Positions 53,957-63,894 of a stretch of 64,000 nucleotides of DNA are shown here, one piece after another (the first letter of the stretch is position 1; the number at the start of each line of letters is the position of its first letter). A program made the position numbers and the translations under genes. The DNA lies in assembly GCA_029259745.1 (NCBI GenBank), contig JAJDEO010000007.1:1-64000 (forward strand), read 5' to 3'. The DNA comes from Planctomycetota bacterium (lineage in GTDB: Bacteria; Planctomycetota; B15-G4). The notes under the pieces were generated by a model, which saw nothing but the letters and a program-made list of their open reading frames with translations, was not told the DNA's origin and did no database searches.

Positions 53957-56900
53957 TCAGCGGGTGAAGCGCAGGCGCGTGCGCTCCAGTTCGTCGATCC
54001 GGGCGCAGGTCGCGGCGAAGTCGGCGTAGCCTTCGGGACCGACGCTGAAGGCTCCGAGGGCGAGCTGCCGCTCGAACGTCCAGATCACCGTGCCATCGGC
54101 GCGCGTGGCGGAGGAGACGCTCAGCTCGTACCACCCACGCGGAAACTCGACGCGCGTGGCGTCCGGCGCAGCTTGGAGCTGCAGTCCCGCCGGGACCTCC
54201 AGGCGCACGGAGATGTGGTCGGCACGGTCGGTCGACAGCAGCAGCGGGAGCCGCCGCTCGCCCTCGCCGCCGAACGACGCCGAGAGGTTGAGCGGCGGCA
54301 TGGGCAGGGCGCAGGTGAAGCCGGCGCCGTCGTCGTCGAGGAAGCGCGGGACGCGGCCACGGACCTCCACGCGCAGCGGCAAGTGCGCCGAGACGTCGTC
54401 CAGGCCGGACACGTCGAAGCTTTCGACGTCGACGCCAGGCACGACAGCCGCCGCGACCTGGGCGATGACGATGCGATGCGCGGCCGTCGGGATGTTCCGC
54501 GCCTGCTCCTTGAAGGGATATCCGAGGTTGCCCGTCATCGTGCCGACACCCGACACGGCCGCAGCCCCATCGGACTCGACCTGCACGGTGAGCTGCACCG
54601 AGTAGCCGGGCCGGTCGGTGAGCGGCGCATCGGGCACGGACGACATCCCCGTGGCGTCGGTGCCGAACGCCAGCGCACCGGGGGCGTCGCGCAGGATGAC
54701 GCCGTACGGCATCGTGCGCTGCGTGGGGTCGCACCACGCCTCGGGACCGTCGCTGGGACGCACCACGACGTAGAGGCGGCGCCCGATCCAGTTCGGAGCG
54801 AGGAACGTCGGGTCGGGCTCGGGGTCACCCTCGGGCACGATACCGCGCGACCAGACGAACTCGTAGTCGATGCCGGCCGCCGCGAGAAACGCCGCCAGGA
54901 TCACCGACGGATTTCCCGAGCGCGACAACAACGCCTGCGTGGCGCTCGACGACAAGCGCCCGTCAACGGAGTCGATGCTCGCGACGGCTCGATCGTAGAG
55001 CGCACGTGCGAGCGCGGCCTGTCCCGCATCGCCCACCGCGGCGCGCACCTCGTCGACGACGTCGCGCACCTGCGGCGAGACACGCGCGAGCGGCAACAGC
55101 GGCTCGCGCAGCGCGTCGAGCACGGCGCGGTCGCTCTCGGCGCGTTCACCGATCTCGACCCACGGCGCGAACCAGTCGCGCGGTGGCATGCCGGGCTCGG
55201 GCAGGATCCGCTCGCTGCGCCGGCGCTCCATCACGTGCACAACTCGGTCGCCCTCGTCGATGACCTCGTACGTACCGTCGAAGTGCCCGAACTCCACCGC
55301 GATGTCGAGATCCTTGGGGACGCTGACGACGTAGCGGCTGAGCCAGAACGGCTGCTCGCTCGACGCGAAGTACCAGCGTCCGAGACGCACGAGTCCGTCG
55401 CGCGCTGCGGCACGCCGGTCGCGCTCGATCGTCTCGATGAAGTCGCCGGGCTCGAGCAGCGGCATGACGTACTCGCCGCTGACGCGCACGGGTTCGTAGC
55501 GCGTGCCGTCGCCCTTGACCGTCGCGATGTCGAGCACCTCGCCGCGCAGCCTGACGGTTCCTTCGGCGTCGCAGCCGTTGAGGTCGCGCGGCTGGACGAT
55601 CTCGTGCGTCTGGACCTCGAGCGTGCCGTCTGTTTCGACGTAGACGATCTGGTGATCGAGGACGCGGACGACGGAGGCGTCCTGATCGAGCCCGCCACTG
55701 TACTCGGCGAGCAGCGCCTCGCCGTCGACCTCGAAGCGTTCGAAGAGCGCTTCGACGGCGTCTTCCCCCGTCAGCACGGCGAGCCGCCGGCGTGCGGGAA
55801 GGTGCGCAGGCTCGACGCGCAACACGTCCTCGAGACGCTCACGCTCCGCCTCGACGTCGCCGTCGCGATACGCGATCAGTGCCTGCTCCCAACGCGGGTC
55901 GAGCCAACGTGGATAGCGCCGGGCGAGCGCGGAGAGCATCTTCGCACCGGCGGCATCTTCGCCCGTGCGATGCATCAGTCGCGCGAGCGCGAGCTCCTGC
56001 GAGCGGTTGCCGCCGCGGTGCAGCGACTCGACGAGCAGGTCGACGGCGCGGCGCGTATGACCGCGCTGCCCCCACTGGCGCGAGAGCCCGACCAGCCGCC
56101 CGGCCGTCACCCCTTCGCGCCGCGCGGCCTGCTCGATGAGCCGCAACGACTCGCTGCCGAGCCCCGCGCGACTCAGCAACTCGGCGCGCCGGCGCATCAC
56201 CGTCGGATGCTCCGGCGCGCGCTCCCACGCCATGCCGACGGCCGCCTCCGACTCGGCCTGCATGCCGAGCGATCCGTACACCTGCTGCAGCTGCATCAAC
56301 GAACGCACCTGCGTCGGGTTGGCACTCGTCAGTCGCTGCAAGAGGCCGATCGCCTCGGCTTCACGATCCTCGGACACCATGACGTCGGCCAGGAAGAGAC
56401 CGGCGGGAAGGTGGTTGGGGTAGGCCTCGGCCACGCTCTCCGCCAGGCTCCGCGCTTCGCTGCGGCGCCACGAGGCAGGGAGTTCCTGGCAGTCGTTCGT
56501 GAACGACGCGAGGAGCGCCGCGTGACCGGGGCGCTCAGACTGCTCGTAGGCGGCACGCATGTGGGCCAAGCCCGCGAGCCGCGCGCCGTCCAGGAAGTGC
56601 ATGATCCCCAGCACGGCCGTCACGTCGGCGCTGCGCGCGGCGCCCAACGCCTCGAGCTCGGCGAGCGCGTCCGGGAAGTCACCGGTCGGCGGCGCGGCAT
56701 CCACGACCTCGCTGAGGTCGCCGTGCCTGAGGTCGTAGTTCTGCGACAGGCCCGGATACGGCGACCCGTCCGGTGCCATGACGCGCACGGCGAGCGATGG
56801 TGACTGCCCGATCGCAACCTTCATGACGACGACGTTGTGACCTGACTTCAGCACGACGGGCTCGCGGTGTGCCGGTCCGGTGCGCTCGCGCCACCGATCG

Positions 56901-57628
56901 ATGAGCTTCTGCTGACCACCGTTGACGCAGAAGGCGACGCTCGGGCCGACGGGCCGCAAGGCCGCGTCGCCGGAGTCGATCTCGATCCACCCCGGACCGC
57001 CTTCGCTCACGACGAAACGCGCGGCGACGAGGGCGAAGCCACGCTCGGGATCGAAGCGATCCGTGAGATCCAACGCACCGCGGAGTGGCAGGCGACGAAG
57101 CGACGTCCACGTCGTCGTTCCCTCGAGCGCGAACATCGGGATGTCGAAGCCCGGGTCGTCGAGGCGCAGGTCGTACTGTTCGAGCGCGAGCGGGTCGGAC
57201 GTGGGCGGGAGCGGACCGGCGACGGCGTAGATCGAGAGCACCGACGGGTAGAGGTCGTCACCCAACGTCTCGACCGGGTCGCGTCGCACACGGTCCTTCG
57301 CGACGAGACGTTCGTGTACGTGACGCGCCACGGGACGCAGCGCACGTCCATCGAGCGTGCGCAGACGCGCACCGACGGCAGCAGGGTCGCGCATGGCGCC
57401 GAGCTGCTCGATCATGCGCAGCGTCGGTTCGACGAGGACGTGTCCCGGGTTCGACTCGACGTGACCGAGCCAGACGTCGACGAGATCCTCGCGCGCACCG
57501 GCGCGCATGTGTTCGTGATCGACGAGGTCACGCGCCCACGTCTCGAGCAGTGCGTCGGCCTGCGCGAACAGGGACACCGCACTGACCGTGAGGGCCGCCG
57601 ACATGCGCATGATCGAGGCCATCATCAT
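53957..57628 (-). CDS. Large secreted DUF3857/TPR protein with degenerate transglutaminase domain
   Basis: The 1223-residue protein begins MMMASIMRMSAALTVSAVSL, a signal peptide. A long TPR-rich middle (LARLMHRTGEDAAGAKMLSA, VEALFERFEVDGEALL) leads to a DUF3857 domain (TLEVQTHEIVQPRDLNG, GDFIETIERDRRAA) and a transglutaminase-like fold. There the catalytic GDCKDK of family members is replaced by RSGNPSVIL around N906 with three residues missing, and the catalytic His position is Arg. It is probably a binding rather than an enzymatic protein. It overlaps the preceding paralogue by four bases (ATGA) and has the same domain order. Confidence 0.85.
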   Translation of the reverse strand: MMMASIMRMSAALTVSAVSLFAQADALLETWARDLVDHEHMRAGAREDLVDVWLGHVESNPGHVLVEPTLRMIEQLGAMRDPAAVGARLRTLDGRALRPVARHVHERLVAKDRVRRDPVETLGDDLYPSVLSIYAVAGPLPPTSDPLALEQYDLRLDDPGFDIPMFALEGTTTWTSLRRLPLRGALDLTDRFDPERGFALVAARFVVSEGGPGWIEIDSGDAALRPVGPSVAFCVNGGQQKLIDRWRERTGPAHREPVVLKSGHNVVVMKVAIGQSPSLAVRVMAPDGSPYPGLSQNYDLRHGDLSEVVDAAPPTGDFPDALAELEALGAARSADVTAVLGIMHFLDGARLAGLAHMRAAYEQSERPGHAALLASFTNDCQELPASWRRSEARSLAESVAEAYPNHLPAGLFLADVMVSEDREAEAIGLLQRLTSANPTQVRSLMQLQQVYGSLGMQAESEAAVGMAWERAPEHPTVMRRRAELLSRAGLGSESLRLIEQAARREGVTAGRLVGLSRQWGQRGHTRRAVDLLVESLHRGGNRSQELALARLMHRTGEDAAGAKMLSALARRYPRWLDPRWEQALIAYRDGDVEAERERLEDVLRVEPAHLPARRRLAVLTGEDAVEALFERFEVDGEALLAEYSGGLDQDASVVRVLDHQIVYVETDGTLEVQTHEIVQPRDLNGCDAEGTVRLRGEVLDIATVKGDGTRYEPVRVSGEYVMPLLEPGDFIETIERDRRAAARDGLVRLGRWYFASSEQPFWLSRYVVSVPKDLDIAVEFGHFDGTYEVIDEGDRVVHVMERRRSERILPEPGMPPRDWFAPWVEIGERAESDRAVLDALREPLLPLARVSPQVRDVVDEVRAAVGDAGQAALARALYDRAVASIDSVDGRLSSSATQALLSRSGNPSVILAAFLAAAGIDYEFVWSRGIVPEGDPEPDPTFLAPNWIGRRLYVVVRPSDGPEAWCDPTQRTMPYGVILRDAPGALAFGTDATGMSSVPDAPLTDRPGYSVQLTVQVESDGAAAVSGVGTMTGNLGYPFKEQARNIPTAAHRIVIAQVAAAVVPGVDVESFDVSGLDDVSAHLPLRVEVRGRVPRFLDDDGAGFTCALPMPPLNLSASFGGEGERRLPLLLSTDRADHISVRLEVPAGLQLQAAPDATRVEFPRGWYELSVSSATRADGTVIWTFERQLALGAFSVGPEGYADFAATCARIDELERTRLRFTR

Positions 57629-60600
57629 CGCCCTTCTCCCGTGTTCGCCATTCGGATCGACAGTGTGCGAGCGTCGGCCTGGCGCACTTCACCGAGCGCT
57701 TCACGGAACGTCGCGTAGTCGTCGAGTTCGATGCGGCGATCTTCGAGACGGAAGGAGCGGACGACGCGCACGACGGCACGTCCATCGTCCGTGTCGTCGC
57801 CGGCGCGCACGGTCTGCTCGTAGCTCAGCAGGCCCGGCGCGTCGATCGCGGAGTCGTCGGGGAGCGAGAGCGTCGTCGCGCCGGGCGGCAACACCCACTC
57901 GACGACCGTCTCGACACCGAAGGGGCGATCGAGCACGAGGTCGTGGTCGCGCGCCGCCGGCGCTTCGATCGCCACGCCCTCCATGCCGAGCGAGTCGAAG
58001 TGAACGGGCAAGCTGCGTGCGCTACCTTGACGCGAGCCGATCGACGGTGCGACGAAGCGCGCCTCGAGCCGCGCGGGCTCGCCGATGTCGTCGAGGTCCG
58101 ACGTCTCCACGCCGAGCACGTCGATGCGACCGAACGACGCCGACAGGGCCGCCGCGAGGTTCTTGTGGATGTCGCCCTGCTCACCGCCATAGCGGTAGCG
58201 CAGGATCACGGCACGCTGACCGTTGCTCGTGTCACTCATCGTCACCTGCGCGCTGCCGTCGTCGGCAAGCTCGACGCGGTAGTGACGCCGGAGCACGTTC
58301 TCTTCCGGTGGCGCGTACGGGATCTCTTCGATCGACCCGCCGTGGGGCGTCACGTGCAGCACGCGCGCGCCCTGGTCGTCGGCGCGCAGGTACTCGATCG
58401 GATTGCGATCCGCCGTGGCGTCGAGATAGAAACCGGCGCGTTCGTCCGTCGCCGGCAGGTACGCGATGCAGTGGTTGAAGTGTCCGACCATCGCGGCGTC
58501 GAGCGGCTCTTCGGCGCGGAACGACTCGGCGTTGATGAGGACGGGATGGGCTTCGATGCCGACCTCGGCGAGCAGCTGACGCAAGAGGATCGACTTGTCT
58601 TTGCAGTCGCCGAAGCGACGTTCGAAGATCGTCGCGGCGCTGTACGGCTCGTAGCCGTGCGTGCCGAAGGCCCAGGCGTTATAGCGGATCTCCTGGCCGA
58701 CGAAGCGCGCGATGGCCTCGACGATCTCGGCCTCCGTCTCGAGTCCGTCGGTCAGCTCGGCGACTTTGGCGCGCATGGCGGGCGTCGTCACGAACTCCTT
58801 CTCGATGAAGCTCCAGTACCAACGTGCGAAGGCGTCCCAGTCGGCGAACGTCGTGACGTCGACCGTGGGCGCGAGCTCGGCGCGCGACGGCATGCCGGTT
58901 TCATACGCGGGACGCTGAAGGTCGTGCGCCACCCAGCGCAGCTCACGCAGACCGTCGTCGCGAACGCGTTCCGTCGACTCGAGTCCTTCTGCGTTGCGTG
59001 CGACCGAGTGCAGTGGGACGTCCGACGGCGCGAGCACGACGAGCTCGGAACGACGTGTCGGCGCCAGGGCGTCGATCGCATCGGGAAAGAAGGCGTGACG
59101 CGTGCCGAAGTACTCACCGAACACATCGGCGCGCCGCTCGTCGACGCGGTACTCCACGTCGACGACGTCACCGACGCGCAGAGGCGGAAGATCCACGGCA
59201 CGCCGGCCGAAACGACCACGCCGCATCGGCGCCCGCTCGATACGGCCGTCGACGCGCAGCACGCGCGCGTTGTAGATGTGGATCGACGAAGCCGGCGGAA
59301 CACTGATCGGATAGACGTCGAGATCTTCGATGCCCCCCGGCGTCAGTGCGCGCATCACGATGTGGTGGTAGCGATGCTCGGTGCCGTCGGGGTGCACACG
59401 CCAGACGACCGTGCGGTCGAGCACTTCGATCGGATCGTTGGCCTCGCTCGGCGGCATCGGCAGCGCGACGAGCGGCAGCGCGTCACGCCGGTACTCGTCC
59501 TCGAAACGCTCGACGACCGTATTCCCGCCCGCCGTGAGCTGCTCGAGATAGCGCCGCGCGCGATCGTCACCGGGCTCCAGCTCGACCACTTCCGCCAGGC
59601 GCGCGCTGGCCTCGTCGAGCCGGCCTTCCTTGACGTGCAAGCGCACGAGGTCGAGCCGCGCTCCCACGTGGTCTTCGCAGACGTCGAGCACACGTTCGTA
59701 CATCTCACGCGCGCTGTCGGGCTGGCCTGCGTACTCGAGCGCGCGGCCGGTCTGTTCGAGTCGACCCAGCGAGTACGGGGTGCCGGCCATGATCTGTTCG
59801 GTCACCGCGACGGCATCCGCGAGACGCCCGGTGTCGATCAATCGATCGACGTAGCGGTCGGCAACGGAGCCACTCAGGCGCCGCCGCGCGAAGGCGACTT
59901 CGAGTTCCGCCATCGCCTCGTCGATGCGCCCGTCGCGCAGCAGCAGGTCGATGCGCTCGTTGACACCGGCGATCTGCTCGCGGCCCTCGTCGCTGACGGC
60001 GGCTTCGAGACGCAGCGTGTCGGCTTCGGCCTCTCGGCCACGCCAGTCGAGCACGCGCGCACGCATGCGCAACGCCTCGGCCGACTCCGGCGCGACGGCG
60101 AGCGCGCGGGCTGTGGCGTCATCGGCGCGCGAGGGGATCGGGTTGACCGTCATCGAGACGTCGGCGAGCTCGAGCAGCGCCGGGACGTGCTCGGGGTCGA
60201 GCTCGAGCGCCTTGCGCAGGGCGCCGAGACGCGGGTTGATCGCAATCTCGTTGCGCTCGAAGCCGCGGCCGTCGAGAGCCTCGGCGAGCAGCTCCCAGCC
60301 GCGCGTGTCGTCGGGTGCGAGCTCGGTGGCGCGGGTTGCGTGCGTGGCCGCCGTGCGTGCCGTGCGGTCATCGGGGTGCACGTGCAGGTGGTAGCGCGCG
60401 AGCCAGCGCGCGGCGGTGACGTCATCGGCCGCGTTGGCCTCGAGCCACGCGCGTCCTCCGAGTACGGGTGCGGCACCGTCGGCATCACCGAGCGCGGCGG
60501 CATCGAAGCCCGCCTCGAGAACGTCAACGGACGTCCGCGCGGCATCGAGCCCGCGCCCGGCGAGGTCCGTGAGGCGAGCCTCGAACGACCACGGACGATC

Positions 60601-61488
60601 CTCGGAGGCGAGCTTGACGAGCAACGTGTGCCAGCCGTCGCCGACGGGCAGCACGATCGCATCCTGATCGACGATGCGCGGCCGTTCGACGGAACGCCCA
60701 CCGACCTCGCGCCCGTCAAGGAAGACCTTGAACGCACAGCTCGACCCGAAGCGCAGCACGATCGGTGCACCGTGACCTCGGACCGCGGTCGCGAGGTAGC
60801 CCGCTGACTGCTCGTTCGGGCGCAGGATCTCGTCGAGGAAGACCCGACCGAGCGGATGCCGCACCGGCACGCGGCGCCACGCGACGTCACGTTCCTTGCC
60901 GGGCATGACGGCGTCGAGGTCGACGTCCGACTCGGGCGGGAAGGCGACGCCGTAGCCGCCACCGCGCTCATTGTCGAACGGGCCGATGATCATCCAGTCG
61001 TGAATGACGCCGAGCTGGTCGGCGAGAGCGGCGGCAGCGTCGGGACGGCCAACGTTGCGCAAGGCGACCGCATGCAGGTGAGCGAGTCGGAACGCCGGGA
61101 CGGCGGCCTCGTCGATCCCACTGGGCGACATCGCCGCCGCAACAGCCGCCGACCCCCACTCGTCGTCCGCCAGATCCGACCAGCGCCCGAGCGACGAGCC
61201 GAGTTCGCCAAGCATCAAGATGCCGGTCTCCCATTCGACTGCCTCGCGCGCCGTCGTCGGCGCGACACGCTCGATCACGCCGGCACGGAGCGCCTCGTAG
61301 GCCTCGACGCGGCGTCCACGACTCAGATCTGCCGCGACGCCGTCGAGCCATGACGAGGACGTCGGGTCGACCGCGCCCACGGGGCTGGCGACCAAACTCG
61401 CCGCCGCGATGAGACAGGGGGCGAGCAGTCGGGGTGCAGCGCGCAGGGCTCGGGAAACGCACGAGACGTGAGGCATGGCGGCGGGCAT
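57625..61488 (-). CDS. Large secreted DUF3857/transglutaminase-like/TPR protein
   Basis: I start at the ATG of MPAAMPHVSCVSRALRAAPR (1287 residues), whose signal peptide runs through CLIAAASLVASPVGAVDP; longer frames upstream are shadow. Residues 150-330 form a jelly-roll-like region (HDWMIIGPFDNERGGG), then TPR repeats, then DUF3857 (IEVLDRTVVWRVHPDGTEHR). The transglutaminase domain is complete: C962 in RRFGDCKDKSILLRQLL, the His in GHFNHCIAYL, the Asp in YLDATADRNP. Planctomycetes and bacteroidetes carry such proteins in the periplasm or on the surface. The substrate is unknown. It is coupled to the degenerate paralogue that follows. Confidence 0.87.
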   Translation of the reverse strand: MPAAMPHVSCVSRALRAAPRLLAPCLIAAASLVASPVGAVDPTSSSWLDGVAADLSRGRRVEAYEALRAGVIERVAPTTAREAVEWETGILMLGELGSSLGRWSDLADDEWGSAAVAAAMSPSGIDEAAVPAFRLAHLHAVALRNVGRPDAAAALADQLGVIHDWMIIGPFDNERGGGYGVAFPPESDVDLDAVMPGKERDVAWRRVPVRHPLGRVFLDEILRPNEQSAGYLATAVRGHGAPIVLRFGSSCAFKVFLDGREVGGRSVERPRIVDQDAIVLPVGDGWHTLLVKLASEDRPWSFEARLTDLAGRGLDAARTSVDVLEAGFDAAALGDADGAAPVLGGRAWLEANAADDVTAARWLARYHLHVHPDDRTARTAATHATRATELAPDDTRGWELLAEALDGRGFERNEIAINPRLGALRKALELDPEHVPALLELADVSMTVNPIPSRADDATARALAVAPESAEALRMRARVLDWRGREAEADTLRLEAAVSDEGREQIAGVNERIDLLLRDGRIDEAMAELEVAFARRRLSGSVADRYVDRLIDTGRLADAVAVTEQIMAGTPYSLGRLEQTGRALEYAGQPDSAREMYERVLDVCEDHVGARLDLVRLHVKEGRLDEASARLAEVVELEPGDDRARRYLEQLTAGGNTVVERFEDEYRRDALPLVALPMPPSEANDPIEVLDRTVVWRVHPDGTEHRYHHIVMRALTPGGIEDLDVYPISVPPASSIHIYNARVLRVDGRIERAPMRRGRFGRRAVDLPPLRVGDVVDVEYRVDERRADVFGEYFGTRHAFFPDAIDALAPTRRSELVVLAPSDVPLHSVARNAEGLESTERVRDDGLRELRWVAHDLQRPAYETGMPSRAELAPTVDVTTFADWDAFARWYWSFIEKEFVTTPAMRAKVAELTDGLETEAEIVEAIARFVGQEIRYNAWAFGTHGYEPYSAATIFERRFGDCKDKSILLRQLLAEVGIEAHPVLINAESFRAEEPLDAAMVGHFNHCIAYLPATDERAGFYLDATADRNPIEYLRADDQGARVLHVTPHGGSIEEIPYAPPEENVLRRHYRVELADDGSAQVTMSDTSNGQRAVILRYRYGGEQGDIHKNLAAALSASFGRIDVLGVETSDLDDIGEPARLEARFVAPSIGSRQGSARSLPVHFDSLGMEGVAIEAPAARDHDLVLDRPFGVETVVEWVLPPGATTLSLPDDSAIDAPGLLSYEQTVRAGDDTDDGRAVVRVVRSFRLEDRRIELDDYATFREALGEVRQADARTLSIRMANTGEGR

Positions 61489-61566
61489 CGAGAGGAGAGG
61501 GCGGAAAAGTCGCAAACCAGCCTCGCGAACGACGACACCGGATGCGATGGACGTGCGCGGGAATCG

Positions 61567-61631
61567 CCGTGATGCGCCCCGCGCTGGAAATCTGTGAGGC
61601 ACTCGCCCGGAAACCGTGATGCGCCCCGCGC
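61567..61631. repeat. Imperfect 47-base tandem repeat
   Basis: CCGTGATGCGCCCCGCGC recurs exactly at 61567-61584 and 61614-61631, and the sequence after it is related in both copies. The copies lie just upstream of the DUF3857 gene, in the stretch 61489-61842, which otherwise holds a CGGGCG-AAAA-CGCCCG hairpin (61725-61740) and no gene. Confidence 0.6.
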
Positions 61632-61724
61632 CGCAGATCGGCGAGGCGCACCGCTTCGGAAAAGCGAGCACTCACGGGCCTGATAGCCCGACGGCCTTCG
61701 GGAGTTTCGGGCTGCGTCCCCCGA

Positions 61725-61740
61725 CGGGCGAAAACGCCCG
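61725..61740 (-). terminator. Small hairpin downstream of the tRNA gene
   Basis: CGGGCG and CGCCCG arms around AAAA lie about 100 bases past the 3' end of tRNA-Val on the minus strand. A T-run is lacking, so it is a weak candidate. Confidence 0.3.
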
Positions 61741-61839
61741 GCGGCCCGGCATGCGCCGCGCGGACACGCAACCCCTTCGACGCGTGCCGGCCACGAATCG
61801 AGGTCGATCCGCCCCTCCACGGCCCGCGGAGCAAGGATC

Positions 61840-61916
61840 TGGTGGGCGATGCAGGACTCGAACCTGCGACATCCTCCTTGTAAGGGAGGCGCTCTAGCCA
61901 ACTGAGCTAATCGCCC
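61840..61916 (-). tRNA. tRNA-Val (anticodon TAC)
   Basis: The complement folds into a complete cloverleaf: a GGGCGAT acceptor arm, a D-arm with AGCTCAGTTGG, and an anticodon arm CCTCC-CTTACAA-GGAGG with anticodon TAC. The T-arm contains GGTTCGAATCC, and CCA is encoded at the 3' end (61842-61840). All helices pair. It reads GUA and, by wobble, GUG valine codons. It stands alone between the DUF3857 genes and UDP-glucose dehydrogenase. Confidence 0.97.
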
Positions 61917-61986
61917 GCGTCAGGCGGCTCACGATAAGACGTCGCAACTCATGGGTCAGTAAAGATTTGGGAACGCGCTGGCCGTG

Positions 61987-62016
61987 TTGACAGCCGCGCA
62001 GAAGCCCCGGTATCGT
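61987..62016 (+). promoter_or_regulatory. Sigma-70-type promoter of UDP-glucose dehydrogenase
   Basis: TTGACA (61987-61992) and TATCGT (62011-62016) are separated by 18 bases. The -35 is perfect. The transcript would have a leader of about 170 bases, including a CGTGGTC/GACCACG inverted repeat at 62103-62135. Confidence 0.6.
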
Positions 62017-62196
62017 CCCCGACCCATGCGTGCAGACCACTTCGTGCGCACCGCGGGCTCAAGGTCTCGTTTTCCGGAACTCGATACGGAAAGCCTGGTT
62101 CACGTGGTCGAATACTCGATCCGATGGGGACCACGAGCTCCCAAGCTCGCGGCGACCTCCCCTGCCTCTCTCAGCTCAACTCCAAGGAACGTCACG

Positions 62197-63522
62197 ATGC
62201 GCGTCGCGGTCATCGGATCTGGATACGTCGGACTCGTCGCGGGCACGTGCTTCGCGGAAAGCGGAAACCACGTGATCTGCGTGGATGTCGACGAGAAGAA
62301 GATCGCCGACCTCAAGCAGGGCAAGATCCCGATCTACGAGCCCGGGCTCGAGGAGATGGTGAAGCACAACGTGAAGGAGGAACGCCTCTCCTTCACGCTG
62401 GATGTCGACGCGGCCGTCAAGGCCAGCGACATCGTCTTCATCGCCGTGGGAACGCCCCCCGACGAAGACGGCAGCGCCGACCTGAAGTATGTGCTCGCCG
62501 CCGCCGAATCGGTCGGAAAGGCCGCCAACGGCCCGAAGATCATCGTCGACAAGTCGACGGTGCCCGTCGGAACGGCCGCCAAGGTGAAGGCAGCCGCCAC
62601 GGCCGTCACCGACCATCCGATCTCGGTCGTCAGCAACCCCGAGTTCTTGAAGGAAGGCGCGGCGATCGACGACTTCATGAAGCCCGATCGCGTCGTCATC
62701 GGCTCCGACAACCAGGATGCCGCCGACGCCATGACGCGTCTGTACGAGCCCTTCGTGCACGACAACATCAACAAGATCATCCACATGGACGTCGTCAGCG
62801 CCGAGCTGACGAAGTACGCCGCCAACGCCATGCTCGCCACGCGTATCTCGTTCATGAACGAGATCGCGAACATCTGCGAGCGCGTCGGTGCCGACGTCAC
62901 GAAGATCCGCACGGGCATCGGCACCGATTCACGGATCGGCATGCCCTTCCTCTACGCCGGCTGCGGTTACGGCGGCTCGTGCTTCCCGAAGGATGTCCAG
63001 GCCGTGATCAAGACGGCTGACGCCTACGAGTACGACTTCAAGATCCTCAAGGCCGTCGAGGCCGTGAACGCCGAGCAGAAGTTCACGGTGTTCGAGAAGG
63101 TCAAGAAGCACTTCAAGGGTGACCTCGCGGGCAAGACGTTCGCCATCTGGGGCCTGGCCTTCAAGCCGCGCACCGATGACATGCGCGAAGCTCCCGCGAT
63201 CTACATCATCAACTCACTCATCGAAGCCGGTGCCTCGGTGCGCGCCGCCGACCCCGAAGCCATCGAGCAGGCGCAGTGGCGCATGGGCGACAAGGGCGAC
63301 AAGCTCAAGTACTTCGAGCGTCAGTACGACGCACTCGAGGGCGCCGACGCACTGTTGCTCCTCACGGAGTGGAGCGAGTTCCGCAACCCGGACTTCAAGC
63401 AGATCGAAGAGAAGATGAACAACAAGATCATCTTCGACGGCCGCAACATCTTCCCGAAGGCACAGCTCGAGAAGGACGGCTGGGCGTACTACCCGATCGG
63501 TTCGGCACCCGTCGGCGTCTGA
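62197..63522 (+). CDS. ugd: UDP-glucose 6-dehydrogenase
   Basis: From the ATG of MRVAVIGSGYVGLVAGTC (AAGGAA upstream), the product is 441 residues. It oxidises UDP-glucose to UDP-glucuronate with NAD+. Visible features are the Rossmann loop GSGYVGLVAG, TVPVGTAAKV and SNPEFLKEGAAIDDF. GCGYGGSCFPKDVQAV holds the catalytic Cys (C262), and the C-terminal NAD-binding half has GLAFKPRTDDMREAPA. Length is typical. It has its own promoter and a terminator at 63592-63620, so it is monocistronic. Products would feed envelope or capsule polysaccharide synthesis. Confidence 0.96.
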   Translation: MRVAVIGSGYVGLVAGTCFAESGNHVICVDVDEKKIADLKQGKIPIYEPGLEEMVKHNVKEERLSFTLDVDAAVKASDIVFIAVGTPPDEDGSADLKYVLAAAESVGKAANGPKIIVDKSTVPVGTAAKVKAAATAVTDHPISVVSNPEFLKEGAAIDDFMKPDRVVIGSDNQDAADAMTRLYEPFVHDNINKIIHMDVVSAELTKYAANAMLATRISFMNEIANICERVGADVTKIRTGIGTDSRIGMPFLYAGCGYGGSCFPKDVQAVIKTADAYEYDFKILKAVEAVNAEQKFTVFEKVKKHFKGDLAGKTFAIWGLAFKPRTDDMREAPAIYIINSLIEAGASVRAADPEAIEQAQWRMGDKGDKLKYFERQYDALEGADALLLLTEWSEFRNPDFKQIEEKMNNKIIFDGRNIFPKAQLEKDGWAYYPIGSAPVGV

Positions 63523-63534
63523 ACACGACGCACG

Positions 63535-63568
63535 TGGCCAAACTCGACTGGCCAAACTCGACTGGCCT
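63535..63568. repeat. Short tandem repeat after UDP-glucose dehydrogenase
   Basis: The 14-base unit TGGCCAAACTCGAC occurs twice in tandem, with a partial third copy. Related GACGCAGCCGG units recur at about 63634-63675. Confidence 0.6.
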
Positions 63569-63591
63569 GACGCAACGGGCCTGACTCGACG

Positions 63592-63620
63592 CCCTCGGTT
63601 CGCAACACGCGAGCCGGGGG
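63592..63620 (+). terminator. Terminator of UDP-glucose dehydrogenase
   Basis: Arms CCCTCGGTTCGC and GCGAGCCGGGGG pair with two wobbles around AACAC and are followed by a T-rich stretch (TGTTGTCGTTT). Confidence 0.65.
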
Positions 63621-63797
63621 TGTTGTCGTTTCGACGCAGCCGGTCGTTTCACGACGCAGCCGGACGCAGCGAGCCGGACGCGGCGAGGGCGACGACGAAA
63701 CACGGGAGCTTCGACGCGCGGCACGGAACGCCGTGTGAGCGGCGCGGCGTCGGAACGCAGGGGAGCGAGACTCGCGGCCTTGGCCGGAATTAAAACT

Positions 63798-63830
63798 GGG
63801 CGCCCCGCGTCTCTCCCGGGCGGGGCGCCC
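63798..63830 (-). terminator. Terminator of the gene entering from the right
   Basis: Perfect 11-base arms GGGCGCCCCGC and GCGGGGCGCCC enclose an 11-base loop. On the minus strand the hairpin is followed by AGTTTTAATT, so it terminates the gene whose stop is at 63895. Confidence 0.8.
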
Positions 63831-63894
63831 AACAGGCTCAGTGCTCCGGACTCTCCCGACCGTTGCACTCGTTGTCCTGAAACCTACGGAGAGC

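Noticed and set aside
53483..56803. A 1106-residue plus-strand open frame
   Set aside because: Antisense shadow of the ferredoxin and DUF3857 genes with no signal or motif.
57943..60807. A 954-residue plus-strand open frame
   Set aside because: Antisense to the intact DUF3857/transglutaminase gene; low-complexity Arg/Val/Asp composition.
61567..61631. CRISPR-like repeats
   Set aside because: Only two imperfect copies are present, with no regular spacers and no cas genes in the window.
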